A DNA stretch of 15,476 bases from Bacteroidota bacterium (GTDB taxonomy: Bacteria > Bacteroidota > Bacteroidia > AKYH767-A > CANKSK01): NCBI GenBank assembly GCA_947485425.1, contig CANKSK010000004.1:1-15476 (forward strand). The letters run 5' to 3'. The translations under genes were made by a program, and so were the position numbers. Below are positions 6,738-14,998 of this stretch, piece by piece (position 1 is the stretch's first letter; each line of letters begins with the position of its first letter). The notes under the pieces are model-generated. The model was not told the origin of the DNA and did no database searches. It was given only the letters and a program-made list of their open reading frames with translations.

Positions 6738-7769
6738 ATGATTTTAGATATAGCATTCATAATTTACAAACTAATTCTCATTGCAATTATATTTGGAATT
6801 TCACTTTTTATTGCCATGTATGCAACCCTCGCAGAAAGAAAAATAGCAGGTTTTATGCAGGACAGACATGGCCCTAATCGTGCTGGACCTTTTGGAATGC
6901 TACAACCCCTTGCCGATGGTGTTAAGTTATTTTTTAAAGAAGAAATAATTCCCGGTGATGCCAATAAGAAATTATTTATCCTAGGTCCATGCATTGCCAT
7001 GATAACCGCATGCATGACCAGTGCCGTAATTCCATGGGGAACAACCTTGGAAATTGGCAATAAATCCCTACCCTTAGTTGTAACCGATTTAAACATCGGC
7101 ATTCTTTATGTTTTTGGAGTGGTATCTTTGGGTGTGTATGGCATCATGTTCGGAGGCTGGGCCTCAAACAATAAATTTTCTTTATTGGGAGCCATTCGCG
7201 CATCCTCACAAATGATCAGTTATGAAATTGCCATGGGCTTCGCCATCATTTCTCTTCTATTGGTTACCGGAAGCTTAAGCTTAAAAGAAATTGTTGAAGG
7301 CCAGGCTAACTCGCATTGGAATATTGTTTACCAACCGTTGGGATTTCTAATCTTTATCATTTGTGTATTTGCTGAAACCAACCGCACTCCTTTTGATTTG
7401 CCGGAATGTGAAACATAATTGTTAGGCGGATATCATACCGAATATAGCAGCATGAAACTAGGATTTTATTTGTTTTCAGAATACATCAATATGTTTGTGG
7501 CCTCTGCGGTGATGGCTACCTTGTATTTTGGAGGCTATCATCTGCCCTTTATATCAGGTTTAAACTTACCACATAATCTGATAGCCATGATCGGGGTAGC
7601 AGCATTATTTATCAAAATATTCCTGTTCATGTTTTTCTTTATGTGGGTTAGATGGACGATACCTAGGTTCCGCTATGATCAATTGATGAATCTGGGATGG
7701 AAAATATTAATACCATTGTCGATTTTAAATTTATTAATTACCGGCTTAGTTATTTTATTGGTGAAGTAA
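6738..7769 (+). pseudogene. nuoH: NADH-quinone oxidoreductase subunit H interrupted by an in-frame TAA
   Basis: Membrane subunit that builds the quinone chamber and links it to the proton-pumping arm. Residues 1-226 and 228-343 are both clearly NuoH and lie in one frame, separated by a single TAA at codon 227. Full length with the stop read as an amino acid would be 343 residues, normal for the family. Conserved parts include AERKIAGFMQDRHGPNRAGP (32-51), LQPLADGVKLFFKE (55-68), ASSQMISYEIAMG (156-168), AETNRTPFDLPECET (212-226), then GGYHTEYSSMK after the stop. The rest of the gene shows no decay. It may be a sequencing error, a strain-specific nonsense mutation, or a read-through codon. If translated as two pieces, the second could begin at the TTG at 7419 or the ATG at 7452. 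Marked pseudogene only because the frame is interrupted as written. Confidence 0.9.
7416..7418 (+). other. nuoH: Internal ochre codon (TAA) in nuoH
   Basis: The codons read GAA TGT GAA ACA TAA TTG TTA GGC, that is E-C-E-T-stop-L-L-G. Homologues have a conserved glutamate here (pattern E-x-E-L-V-x-G-x-x-T-E-Y), so one change GAA to TAA explains the stop. There is no frame change and no homopolymer nearby. TAA is the genuine stop of most other genes in the window, so general reassignment of TAA is not supported. Confidence 0.93.
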
Positions 7770-7797
7770 AAAGGACAATAAGCAAAGAACATATCAA

Positions 7798-8337
7798 ATG
7801 GAACCACTAACATCAAGAGCCCAAGTTGTAGAAAAGAAGAAAATGAATCTCTGGGAGAGGATGTATCTGCCTGCCATTGTTGGTGGTATGGCAATTACGC
7901 TCAAACATTTATTTAAAAAGAAAGTCACCGTAAAGTATCCCGAACAAAAAAGAGAATTTAGCAAAGTTTGGAGAGGTCAACATGTATTGAAGCGTGATGA
8001 TAATGGTGCGGAAAGATGCACGGCATGTGGTTTATGCGCCCTCGCCTGCCCTGCCGAGGCCATCACAATGGATGCTGCAGAACGTAAACCTTCAGAAAAA
8101 AATTTATATCGGGAAGAAAAGTATGCGGCAAGATATGAAATTGATATGCTCAGATGCATTTTTTGCGGACTATGTGAAGATGCCTGCCCTAAAGAAGCCA
8201 TTTTTCTAAGAGATGATAAAATTGTGATGTCAGAATTTGGAAGAAAACCATTTGTTTATGGAAAAGATATTTTGGTTGAACCCATGGATCCAACAAAAAG
8301 AATTGATATTTCAGCAAGACAGAAAAAAACATTTTAG
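7798..8337 (+). CDS. nuoI: NADH-quinone oxidoreductase subunit I (8Fe ferredoxin-type, N6a/N6b)
   Basis: Electron-transfer subunit between NuoG and NuoB, 179 residues. Two [4Fe-4S] motifs are complete: Cys74, Cys77, Cys80 and Cys84 (CTACGLCALACP), and Cys120, Cys123, Cys126 and Cys130 (CIFCGLCEDACP). In ferredoxin fashion each cluster takes three cysteines from one motif and the fourth from the other. The N-terminal part (about 20-45, including MYLPAIVGGMAITLKHLFKK) forms the amphipathic helices that anchor NuoI to the membrane arm. The gene ends in TAG, one of two in this operon. Intergenic distance after nuoH is 28 nt and to nuoJ 9 nt. Confidence 0.97.
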   Translation: MEPLTSRAQVVEKKKMNLWERMYLPAIVGGMAITLKHLFKKKVTVKYPEQKREFSKVWRGQHVLKRDDNGAERCTACGLCALACPAEAITMDAAERKPSEKNLYREEKYAARYEIDMLRCIFCGLCEDACPKEAIFLRDDKIVMSEFGRKPFVYGKDILVEPMDPTKRIDISARQKKTF

Positions 8338-8346
8338 CACAATCCT

Positions 8347-8853
8347 ATGGTATCTATATTTTATTTTCTAAGTTTTCTAGCCGTCATCAGTGCCTTTATG
8401 GTGGTTATTGCCAAAAACCCCATACACAGCGTACTTTATCTTATCATGACCTTTTTTGCTATTGCTGGTCACTATGTTTTGATGAATGCACAATTTTTAG
8501 CAGTCGTAAATATTATTGTTTATGCAGGCGCCATCATGGTTTTGTTCTTATTTGTCATCATGCTATTGAATCTAAATACAGATGCAGAGCAAAATAAATC
8601 CATACTCATTAGACTTACTGGAATCGTTGCAGGAGGCATACTGATGATTACACTCATTGGTGCCTTTAAGCAAGTAAGTATTGTAAAAGATACCACATTC
8701 TATGCCTCCGGACAAGCCTATGATATCGGTTTGGTTAAAAATTTAGGTAATACTTTGTTTAAAGAATTCCTGGTACCCTTTGAATTGTCATCCATCTTAT
8801 TCCTTGCAGCAATGGTAGGTGCGGTAATGTTGGGAAAAAAAGATATAAAATAA
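8347..8853 (+). CDS. nuoJ: NADH-quinone oxidoreductase subunit J (ND6-like)
   Basis: Hydrophobic membrane-arm subunit, 168 residues, with five predicted transmembrane helices (first at about 3-21, last at about 145-163). The conserved third helix YAGAIMVLFLFVIMLLNL (59-76) contains the tyrosine and glycine of the flexible region that changes shape during complex I turnover in known structures. The N-terminal AKNPIHSVLYLI segment is also typical. The ATG is 9 nt after nuoI. The match to the family is clear although overall sequence conservation in NuoJ is low. Confidence 0.95.
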   Translation: MVSIFYFLSFLAVISAFMVVIAKNPIHSVLYLIMTFFAIAGHYVLMNAQFLAVVNIIVYAGAIMVLFLFVIMLLNLNTDAEQNKSILIRLTGIVAGGILMITLIGAFKQVSIVKDTTFYASGQAYDIGLVKNLGNTLFKEFLVPFELSSILFLAAMVGAVMLGKKDIK

Positions 8854-8865
8854 AGATCTACAAAT

Positions 8866-9198
8866 ATGGAAAACGGAATTTCAACCATAACGCAAATCAT
8901 ACCACCGAACTTTTATCTGATTTTAAGTTCGCTATTGTTTTGCATTGGCATTATTGGGGTATTAATACGAAGAAACATCATTGTAGTATTTATGTCCATA
9001 GAGCTGATGTTGAATGCTTCCAATTTATTGATGGTTGCCTTTTCGTCCTATCGCTCCGATGGAGCTGCACAGGTCTTTGTATTCTTTTCCATGGTGGTTG
9101 CTGCTGCAGAAGTGGCCGTGGGACTGGCTATTATTGTCATGATTTATCGCAATATACATTCCATTGATATTAAAGAATTAAGTAAATTAAAATGGTAG
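8866..9198 (+). CDS. nuoK: NADH-quinone oxidoreductase subunit K (ND4L-like)
   Basis: Three-helix proton-path subunit of the membrane arm, 110 residues, about ten longer at the N-terminus than E. coli NuoK. The two membrane glutamates needed for proton transfer are present: Glu46 in SIELMLNASNLLMV and Glu82 in AAAEVAVGLAIIV, corresponding to E. coli Glu36 and Glu72. Helices lie at about 16-34, 40-60 and 71-93. It ends in TAG and is followed by a 42-nt gap before nuoL in which I see no signal. Confidence 0.97.
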   Translation: MENGISTITQIIPPNFYLILSSLLFCIGIIGVLIRRNIIVVFMSIELMLNASNLLMVAFSSYRSDGAAQVFVFFSMVVAAAEVAVGLAIIVMIYRNIHSIDIKELSKLKW

Positions 9199-9240
9199 AA
9201 CACCTCTCTCGTTACACCATTTAAAATCAGAATTTCAGAT

Positions 9241-11148
9241 ATGAATCAACTCATTATTTTCATACTTTTACTTCCCTTCCTTGGCTTTATCATCAATGGA
9301 TTAGGAGCCAAAAAAATTTCTCGAAACCTTGCCGGTATCATAGGCAGTGGAACCGTGTTGGCATCATTTATTCTTTCAGTTGTTGCCTTCAATGGAATCC
9401 TGCAAGGAAGTCTACCCTCATCACCCGTTTCTTTGTTTACTTGGATTGAGGCAGGTAATCTCCGCATTCCATTTTCTTTTCTTGTGGATAGACTTTCTGT
9501 ATTGATGATGATGATTATAACAGGAGTCGGATTTCTAATCCATGTATATTCAATAGGATATATGAAGGAAGATGAGGGATTTGGTAAGTATTTCAGCTAT
9601 TTAAATTTATTTACCTTCTCCATGTTGCTATTGGTAATGGGTAGCAATTTTGTGGTGATGTTTATTGGTTGGGAAGGCGTAGGTCTTTGCTCCTATTTGC
9701 TGATAGGTTTTTGGTTTAAAAACAACGCCTACAACAATGCTGCTAGCAAGGCTTTCATTATGAACCGCATTGGCGACCTTGGATTCCTTCTTGGCATATT
9801 TCTCATCTACCATACCTTTGGTACTTTGGAGTATTCTGCAGTCTTTGAAAAAGCAAAAATGTTACCTTCAGGGGATTCAACGCTACTTTGGATAACCCTA
9901 TTTCTCTTTATTGGAGCTACCGGAAAGAGTGCACAAATCCCATTATATACATGGCTACCGGATGCAATGGCAGGGCCTACACCCGTTTCCGCTTTAATAC
10001 ATGCAGCAACCATGGTAACGGCAGGTATATACATGATTGTGAGGTCTAATATCATGTTTACATTGGCTCCATTTACGATGGGTATCATATCTATAGTTGG
10101 ACTTTTAACCGCTTTGACAGCAGCCTTGATAGCCATTTCACAAACCGATATTAAAAAAGTTTTGGCCTACTCAACGGTGAGTCAGTTGGGATATATGTTT
10201 TTAGCTTTGGGTGTTGGCGGTTATTCTGCTGCTATGTTTCATTTGATGACCCATGCTTTCTTTAAAGCCTTGCTCTTTCTAGGAGCAGGAAGCGTGATAC
10301 ATGCCATGAGCGGCGAACAGGACATACGCAACATGGGTGGATTAAAAAAATATACGCCCATTACCTTTATCACTTTCTTTACTGCTTGCCTTGCCATTTC
10401 CGGTATTCCGCCATTTTCAGGATTTTTCTCCAAAGATGAAATTCTAGCACATGTATATGCAAGCAATCCTATTTTATGGATTTTCGCCGTTATTGGCGCT
10501 ATGATGACAGCTTTCTACATGTTCAGATTGTTGTATTTGGTATTCTACAGAGACTTTAAAGGCAGCGATAAACAATTGTCCCATCTGCATGAATCACCCT
10601 ATGTGATGACTATTCCGCTAATCGTTTTGGCTATACTATCCTTTGCGGGTGGATTTATAAACATTCCGGAATCTTTAGGCGGAACAGCGGCATTCAAGCA
10701 TTATCTAGATCCGATATTGGAAGCATCTAACCAAATGCATTCATCCATTAATGAATTAAGCCATCAAGCGGAATATGTGCTGATGGCTATATCCATTTGC
10801 GTGGTTGTCCTTTCTATCTTGTTCGCCAGACAAAAATATTATGTAAGAGGCGAAGAGCCTGCCATGGAAAAAGAAAACCTGCCTATGATGGTGAGACTTA
10901 CCAGAAATAAATTTTATATCGATGAAATTTATGAAGCATTGGTTGTTAAACCTATTCATCTGTTCGGAGATTTCCTGTTGAGGGTTATAGAAAAACTAGG
11001 TATAGACCGTTTGGTGAATGGCATTGGAAATTCCGTGATTTTTAGTAGTAAAAATGCAAGACTTCTTCAAACAGGAAATACCGGATTCTATTTATTTGCT
11101 ATGGTTTTCGGAATCATTATCATTCTCTTATTTAATCTCATTCGATGA
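9241..11148 (+). CDS. nuoL: NADH-quinone oxidoreductase subunit L (ND5-like antiporter subunit)
   Basis: Distal proton-pumping subunit of the membrane arm, 635 residues, in the usual range. The antiporter-type core has Glu145 in FIGWEGVGLCSYLLIGFW and Lys229 in GATGKSAQIPLYTWLPDAMAGPTPVSALIHAATMV, the key charged pair of the pump. A further lysine-bearing helix (THAFFKALLFLGAGSVIH) and FFSKDEIL follow. The C-terminal NKFYIDEIYEALVVKP and final hydrophobic helix (about 615-635) belong to the NuoL-specific long lateral helix and its anchor. It ends in TGA and is followed by 40 nt containing a small hairpin before nuoM. No frameshift or missing motif. Confidence 0.98.
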   Translation: MNQLIIFILLLPFLGFIINGLGAKKISRNLAGIIGSGTVLASFILSVVAFNGILQGSLPSSPVSLFTWIEAGNLRIPFSFLVDRLSVLMMMIITGVGFLIHVYSIGYMKEDEGFGKYFSYLNLFTFSMLLLVMGSNFVVMFIGWEGVGLCSYLLIGFWFKNNAYNNAASKAFIMNRIGDLGFLLGIFLIYHTFGTLEYSAVFEKAKMLPSGDSTLLWITLFLFIGATGKSAQIPLYTWLPDAMAGPTPVSALIHAATMVTAGIYMIVRSNIMFTLAPFTMGIISIVGLLTALTAALIAISQTDIKKVLAYSTVSQLGYMFLALGVGGYSAAMFHLMTHAFFKALLFLGAGSVIHAMSGEQDIRNMGGLKKYTPITFITFFTACLAISGIPPFSGFFSKDEILAHVYASNPILWIFAVIGAMMTAFYMFRLLYLVFYRDFKGSDKQLSHLHESPYVMTIPLIVLAILSFAGGFINIPESLGGTAAFKHYLDPILEASNQMHSSINELSHQAEYVLMAISICVVVLSILFARQKYYVRGEEPAMEKENLPMMVRLTRNKFYIDEIYEALVVKPIHLFGDFLLRVIEKLGIDRLVNGIGNSVIFSSKNARLLQTGNTGFYLFAMVFGIIIILLFNLIR

Positions 11149-11153
11149 AAATG

Positions 11154-11177
11154 GTGTGTTAAAAAGACACACATAAA
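11154..11177 (+). promoter_or_regulatory. Hairpin before nuoM sharing a 12-mer with the nuoG-nuoH repeat
   Basis: GTGTGT (11154-11159), loop TAAAAAG, and ACACAC (11167-11172) form a 6-bp stem in the 40-nt nuoL-nuoM gap. The stretch GACACACATAAA (11166-11177) is identical to 6715-6726 before nuoH. In both places the stem ends exactly 16 nt before the ATG. No T-tract follows. The shared sequence and position suggest a common regulatory or mRNA-processing role, but two short copies could also be coincidence. Confidence 0.5.
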
Positions 11178-11188
11178 CATATATTAAA

Positions 11189-12634
11189 ATGATTACAATA
11201 TTTATTTTATTTTTCCCATTGCTCGCTTCCCTCCTGTTTTTATTTTCAGGTAATGAAAATGCAAAAAAAATTGCTTTAGGAATATCAGTCATAGAGCTGG
11301 CAGTAAGTATTTTTGCAGCCATTCAATTTATTCCGGATTCAAATGTTCAATTTGCTTTGCATGTGGATTGGATTCGCACTTTGGGCATTTCCTTTCATGT
11401 GGGTATGGATGGTATCAGTTTATTGATGGTGCTTTTAACCTCTTTTCTTGTTCCCATTATCATCTTATCTTCCTTCAGCAAAGAATATGCAAATGCAAAA
11501 TCATTTTACTTTTTGATTCTTTTAATGGAATGCGGATTGCAAGGTGTATTTCTATCACAGAACACATTTTTGTTTTACATTTTTTGGGAGGTGGCTCTCA
11601 TTCCTATTTACTTCATCGCAGCCCTTTGGGGAGGCGATAAACGTATTCAGGTGACACTTAAATTTTTTATCTATACCATTCTTGGCAGTTTATTTATGCT
11701 GATCGCGTTTATCTATTTATACCTTCAATCGCCCACGCAAACGATGGATTTTCAATCCCTCTATCAAATTGCGCTAAGCAGAAGTACGCAAGGAATTCTA
11801 TTTTGGGCTTTTTTCTTGGCTTTTGCCATCAAGATGCCCATATTTCCTTTTCATACTTGGCAACCAGACACCTATGCAGAAGCTCCCACACCGGGTAGTA
11901 TGCTTTTATCCGGCATTATGCTAAAAATGGGTGTTTATGGTGTTATCAGATTTATTCTGCCCATGTTGCCTCTTGGCATGGAAGATTGGGGAAATACAGC
12001 TATTGTTTTATCCGTGATTGGTATTGTATATGGTTCGCTCATTGCAATGGTGCAAAAAGATTTGAAAAGACTCATTGCCTATTCTTCTATTGCGCATGTG
12101 GGATTGATTTCTGCAGGCATCTTCACTTTGAATGCGCAAGGATTAACAGGAGGAATTATTCAAATGTTAAGCCATGGTCTTTGTGTAGTGGGATTATTTT
12201 TTGTAGTGGACCTGATCAAAAAGAGAACAGGAACCCGCATCATAACAGAGCTTGGAGGTATTGCGGAAAAATCACCTGCGCTTGCCATCTATTTTATGAT
12301 AATCATGCTTGGAAGCATTGCCTTGCCCCTAACAAGCGGTTTTATTGGTGAGTATCTGATGCTGACAGGCCTTTATGAGTATAATCCATATCTCGCAGGC
12401 ATTGCGGGATTGGGAATTATTTTCGGCGCCGTTTACATGTTGAACATGTATAAAAGAACGATGTATGGCCTATCTCCTCTTCAAAGCAGCGAATTTAAAT
12501 CCTTGAGTATGGCTGAAAATACGGCATTGTTTGCATTAAGCGCAAGCATTCTTTGGATTGGTATTTATCCTGAAACATTTTTACACCTCGCAAGACCAGC
12601 AGCAAATCATTTGCTTGAGATTGCAAAACATTAA
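11189..12634 (+). CDS. nuoM: NADH-quinone oxidoreductase subunit M (ND4-like antiporter subunit)
   Basis: Middle proton-pumping subunit of the membrane arm, 481 residues, slightly shorter than E. coli NuoM. Key charged residues appear in their usual settings: Glu134 in FYIFWEVALIPIYF, Lys215 in AFAIKMPIFPFHTWQPDTYAEAP, and Lys246 in SGIMLKMGVYGVIRF. The segment KDLKRLIAYSSIAHVGLI and the late SGFIGEYLML match the family; the latter contains the conserved glutamate of the last antiporter helices. About 14 transmembrane helices are expected for the family and the hydrophobicity fits. Start ATG at 11189, 16 nt after the hairpin described separately. No anomaly. Confidence 0.97.
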   Translation: MITIFILFFPLLASLLFLFSGNENAKKIALGISVIELAVSIFAAIQFIPDSNVQFALHVDWIRTLGISFHVGMDGISLLMVLLTSFLVPIIILSSFSKEYANAKSFYFLILLMECGLQGVFLSQNTFLFYIFWEVALIPIYFIAALWGGDKRIQVTLKFFIYTILGSLFMLIAFIYLYLQSPTQTMDFQSLYQIALSRSTQGILFWAFFLAFAIKMPIFPFHTWQPDTYAEAPTPGSMLLSGIMLKMGVYGVIRFILPMLPLGMEDWGNTAIVLSVIGIVYGSLIAMVQKDLKRLIAYSSIAHVGLISAGIFTLNAQGLTGGIIQMLSHGLCVVGLFFVVDLIKKRTGTRIITELGGIAEKSPALAIYFMIIMLGSIALPLTSGFIGEYLMLTGLYEYNPYLAGIAGLGIIFGAVYMLNMYKRTMYGLSPLQSSEFKSLSMAENTALFALSASILWIGIYPETFLHLARPAANHLLEIAKH

Positions 12635-12685
12635 AATAATTCCCTTATTCCATCAATACGCAAAAGAATTAAAGACTTATAGCTC

Positions 12686-14077
12686 ATGACAACGATTGTA
12701 TTGCTTTCATTATTAGGGCTGATTACATTAATCACCGGACTGTTTACCATCAAAAGATATATTCTGCCCATTGTCGTTTCAGGGCTATTGGTTGTATTTG
12801 CGATACACACATCATCCATATCCATCATCAATGAAAATGGACCGATGTTTAACAACATGATGAAGTTTGATCAGTTTTCTATTTTATTTTCAGGCCTGAT
12901 CCTATTATTGACTGTATTGATTGTTTTTCAGACCCAAAAGTTTGAGGGGGAAACTGACATCCCTTTGCCTGAATTGCTCACCTTATTTTTATTTGCCATT
13001 ACAGGGGCCTTGATTATGGTTTCCTATACCCATTTGGTGATGCTCTTTTTAGGCATTGAAACCCTTTCCATTTGCTTATATGTGCTTGCAGGAAGCAGGC
13101 GCAGCGAGTTAAGCTCCAACGAAGCGGCGATGAAATATTTTCTGATGGGTGCCTTTGCCTCAGGCTTTCTTTTATTTGGCATCACCCTCATTTATGGTGC
13201 CACCGGAAGTTTTCATTTGGCAATGATTTCAGCACAAATACAAAATCCGGCCATTGCCAATTCGCCCATGCTCATTGCAGGCATACTAATGGTACTTATC
13301 GCCTTAGCCTTTAAAGTAGGTGCCGTTCCCTTTCATTTTTGGACACCGGATGTATATGAAGGTTCCCCTACCCTTGTTACCTCATTTATGGCCACGGTAG
13401 TAAAAACAGCAGGATTTGCCGCATTTTTCAGACTCTTCTTTTTGGCCTTTTCACACACCCCTCCGATGTGGAATCAAACGCTTTGGGTGATCTGCGCACT
13501 AACGATGACCCTTGGAAATATAACAGCCATTTATCAAAATCAAGTAAAAAGAATGATGGCTTATTCTGGTATTGCCCATACAGGTTATATGCTGATGGCT
13601 ATTCTAGCTTTAAATCAGGTTGCGGTATCGGGTATTCTATTTTATGCCACCGCCTATGCTTTGGCTACCATTGCACTTTTTGCCGTCTTTATTACATTAC
13701 AAAAAAATTACAAACTCGATTCCATAGAATCCTTTAATGGCTTTGCTAAGAAAAACCCTTTCGCTGCATTTGTAGTTGCGGCCTCCCTGTGTTCCCTTGC
13801 CGGTATTCCACCTTTGGCAGGCTTTTTCGGAAAGTTCTATATTTTTTCTCTCGCACTAAAACAACAAAATTTTTGGTTGGTTATCATTGCCATCATCAAC
13901 TCCTGTATTTCAGTGTATTATTATTTCAGAATCATCGTTGCCATGTATATGAAAAAAGCCATGGATGAGCAAACCATAGAAATCGACCGAATGAGTTATT
14001 TGGTATTGATTATTTGTATGCTTGCAAGTTTGGTATTGGGTTTATTTCCAGATCTGATTTTAAGCTTAAATGCCTAA
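12686..14077 (+). CDS. nuoN: NADH-quinone oxidoreductase subunit N (ND2-like antiporter subunit)
   Basis: Third antiporter-like subunit, nearest the quinone module, 463 residues. Glu125 in VMLFLGIETLSICLYVLAG, Lys210 in ALAFKVGAVPFHFWTPDVYEG, and Lys240 in MATVVKTAGFAAFFRL are the expected proton-path residues. The segments NQVKRMMAYSGIAHTGYML and SLAGIPPLAGFFGKFYIF are family hallmarks. It is the last gene of the operon, ends in TAA, and converges on the lipoprotein gene across a 99-nt gap. The gap from nuoM is 51 nt with no recognisable signal. Confidence 0.97.
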   Translation: MTTIVLLSLLGLITLITGLFTIKRYILPIVVSGLLVVFAIHTSSISIINENGPMFNNMMKFDQFSILFSGLILLLTVLIVFQTQKFEGETDIPLPELLTLFLFAITGALIMVSYTHLVMLFLGIETLSICLYVLAGSRRSELSSNEAAMKYFLMGAFASGFLLFGITLIYGATGSFHLAMISAQIQNPAIANSPMLIAGILMVLIALAFKVGAVPFHFWTPDVYEGSPTLVTSFMATVVKTAGFAAFFRLFFLAFSHTPPMWNQTLWVICALTMTLGNITAIYQNQVKRMMAYSGIAHTGYMLMAILALNQVAVSGILFYATAYALATIALFAVFITLQKNYKLDSIESFNGFAKKNPFAAFVVAASLCSLAGIPPLAGFFGKFYIFSLALKQQNFWLVIIAIINSCISVYYYFRIIVAMYMKKAMDEQTIEIDRMSYLVLIICMLASLVLGLFPDLILSLNA

Positions 14078-14139
14078 ATTCCAAGGGTAGATTTTTCCTC
14101 CAAAATTCAAAACCACGCATCCCAAATTTTTATAGGACC

Positions 14140-14162
14140 TATTGAAAAATAAGAATTCAATA
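14140..14162. terminator. Weak AT-rich hairpin in the convergent gap
   Basis: TATTGAA (14140-14146) and TTCAATA (14156-14162) could pair as a 7-bp stem with a 9-nt loop. It lies between the nuoN stop and the stop of the convergent lipoprotein gene, where a bidirectional terminator would be expected. The stem has a single G-C pair and no good T-tract, so the call is weak. A second TTCAAT / ATTGAA pair (14176-14193) overlaps the 3' end of the lipoprotein gene. Nothing else is visible in the 99-nt gap. Confidence 0.2.
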
Positions 14163-14176
14163 ATGGTTTATATATT

Positions 14177-14905
14177 TCAATTTGTGGATTGAATGGCTTT
14201 CATTCTAAATTCAAAGCCTCCGGTCAAATTTCCGGTGTTCAAGTCTTTTTCATAGTGAATCATTTCGTAATGAATGAGACCCATATGTTTGGCATACTTT
14301 TCTTCTTTCCAATTGGTTTCAAGGCCATTAACCTCATCTTGTTGAATTACGGTAAGACTTGAATCGGTAGAAATATTTTTATACGCATAAGGAATATGGA
14401 TATCCGTATAGGTAAATTCGCTTTCACCAAGAATATTATAGCTATTGCCATTCCAATGTTTTTGAGATTTTATTGGAAATGCAAGGTTCACATAGGTATA
14501 ATTGTCTTCTTTCCAATGCAAGGCATCCTCGAGTAAATTTGCAGTACATATTTTCCATGGTTCCCAAGCGGCTGTATCATTCAGTCTTTTCGAACGCTCA
14601 AAAACATAGGTTAGTCGATTTGAATTGTCATAAAAAGTAGTCTTGATAACATCCTGCACCTGAAATTTGACTTTACGGATATGCACAGAATCATTGGCAT
14701 CCAAAGAATACCTTACCGAATCTGCTTCATACAGAATGGTATGGCCTAAATTCAATGGAAAATAGGCATAACCCATGTCTAAAGGCGCGATTATACTATC
14801 CTTTTTGCATGCAGCAAAAAAACAGAGCATAAACACCCCCAATAACATATATAAATATCTCTTTATCAATATCTTAAGCAAAAAGTAATTTTTGATTTTT
14901 CCCAT
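14177..14905 (-). CDS. Putative lipoprotein of unknown function
   Basis: 242 residues. The N-terminus is basic (MGKIKNYFLLKILIKR), followed by a hydrophobic core and a lipobox ending FFAAC with the cleavage cysteine at residue 33. The mature protein would start CKKDS, a common look for Bacteroidota lipoproteins. A later ATG at residue 20 would also leave a short signal peptide. The mature part is rich in aromatic and polar residues in alternating patterns (for example YTYVNLAFP, FTYTDIHIPYAY), suggesting a beta-rich fold; no known domain or catalytic motif is recognised. It lies 93 nt downstream of mnmA on the same strand and could share its transcript; I see no good promoter match in that gap. 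Likely membrane-anchored in the periplasm or outer membrane; function unknown. Confidence 0.85.
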   Translation of the reverse strand: MGKIKNYFLLKILIKRYLYMLLGVFMLCFFAACKKDSIIAPLDMGYAYFPLNLGHTILYEADSVRYSLDANDSVHIRKVKFQVQDVIKTTFYDNSNRLTYVFERSKRLNDTAAWEPWKICTANLLEDALHWKEDNYTYVNLAFPIKSQKHWNGNSYNILGESEFTYTDIHIPYAYKNISTDSSLTVIQQDEVNGLETNWKEEKYAKHMGLIHYEMIHYEKDLNTGNLTGGFEFRMKAIQSTN

Positions 14906-14998
14906 CCGATTTTCTACATACGATTCCCTAGGAAACCCGCCTTGTACGAAAACAGCTTCAAAAAGTTATTTTACAAAAAATGCACCAAAAAGGATGAA

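Noticed and set aside
6738..7769. Reassignment of TAA to an amino acid as the explanation of the nuoH stop
   Set aside because: TAA ends most other genes in the window at family-typical lengths (for example nuoA, nuoD, nuoF, nuoN), so it works as a stop here.
9791..9820. TTG-N19-TACCTTTG, a promoter-like pair with good spacing inside nuoL
   Set aside because: It sits within conserved coding sequence (HTFGT region of NuoL) far from any gene start. It mainly shows that this motif arises by chance in AT-rich DNA.
12631..12858. - strand and other alternative frames over nuoM/nuoN and throughout the operon
   Set aside because: They overlap genes with strong family motifs, start nowhere sensible, and their translations are low-complexity shadows rich in Cys/His/Phe.
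1054..14077. A novel defence, mobile or secondary-metabolite system hidden in the window
   Set aside because: Nearly all of the sequence is explained by the nuo genes. The gaps are under 100 nt and hold only small hairpins and one promoter-like site.
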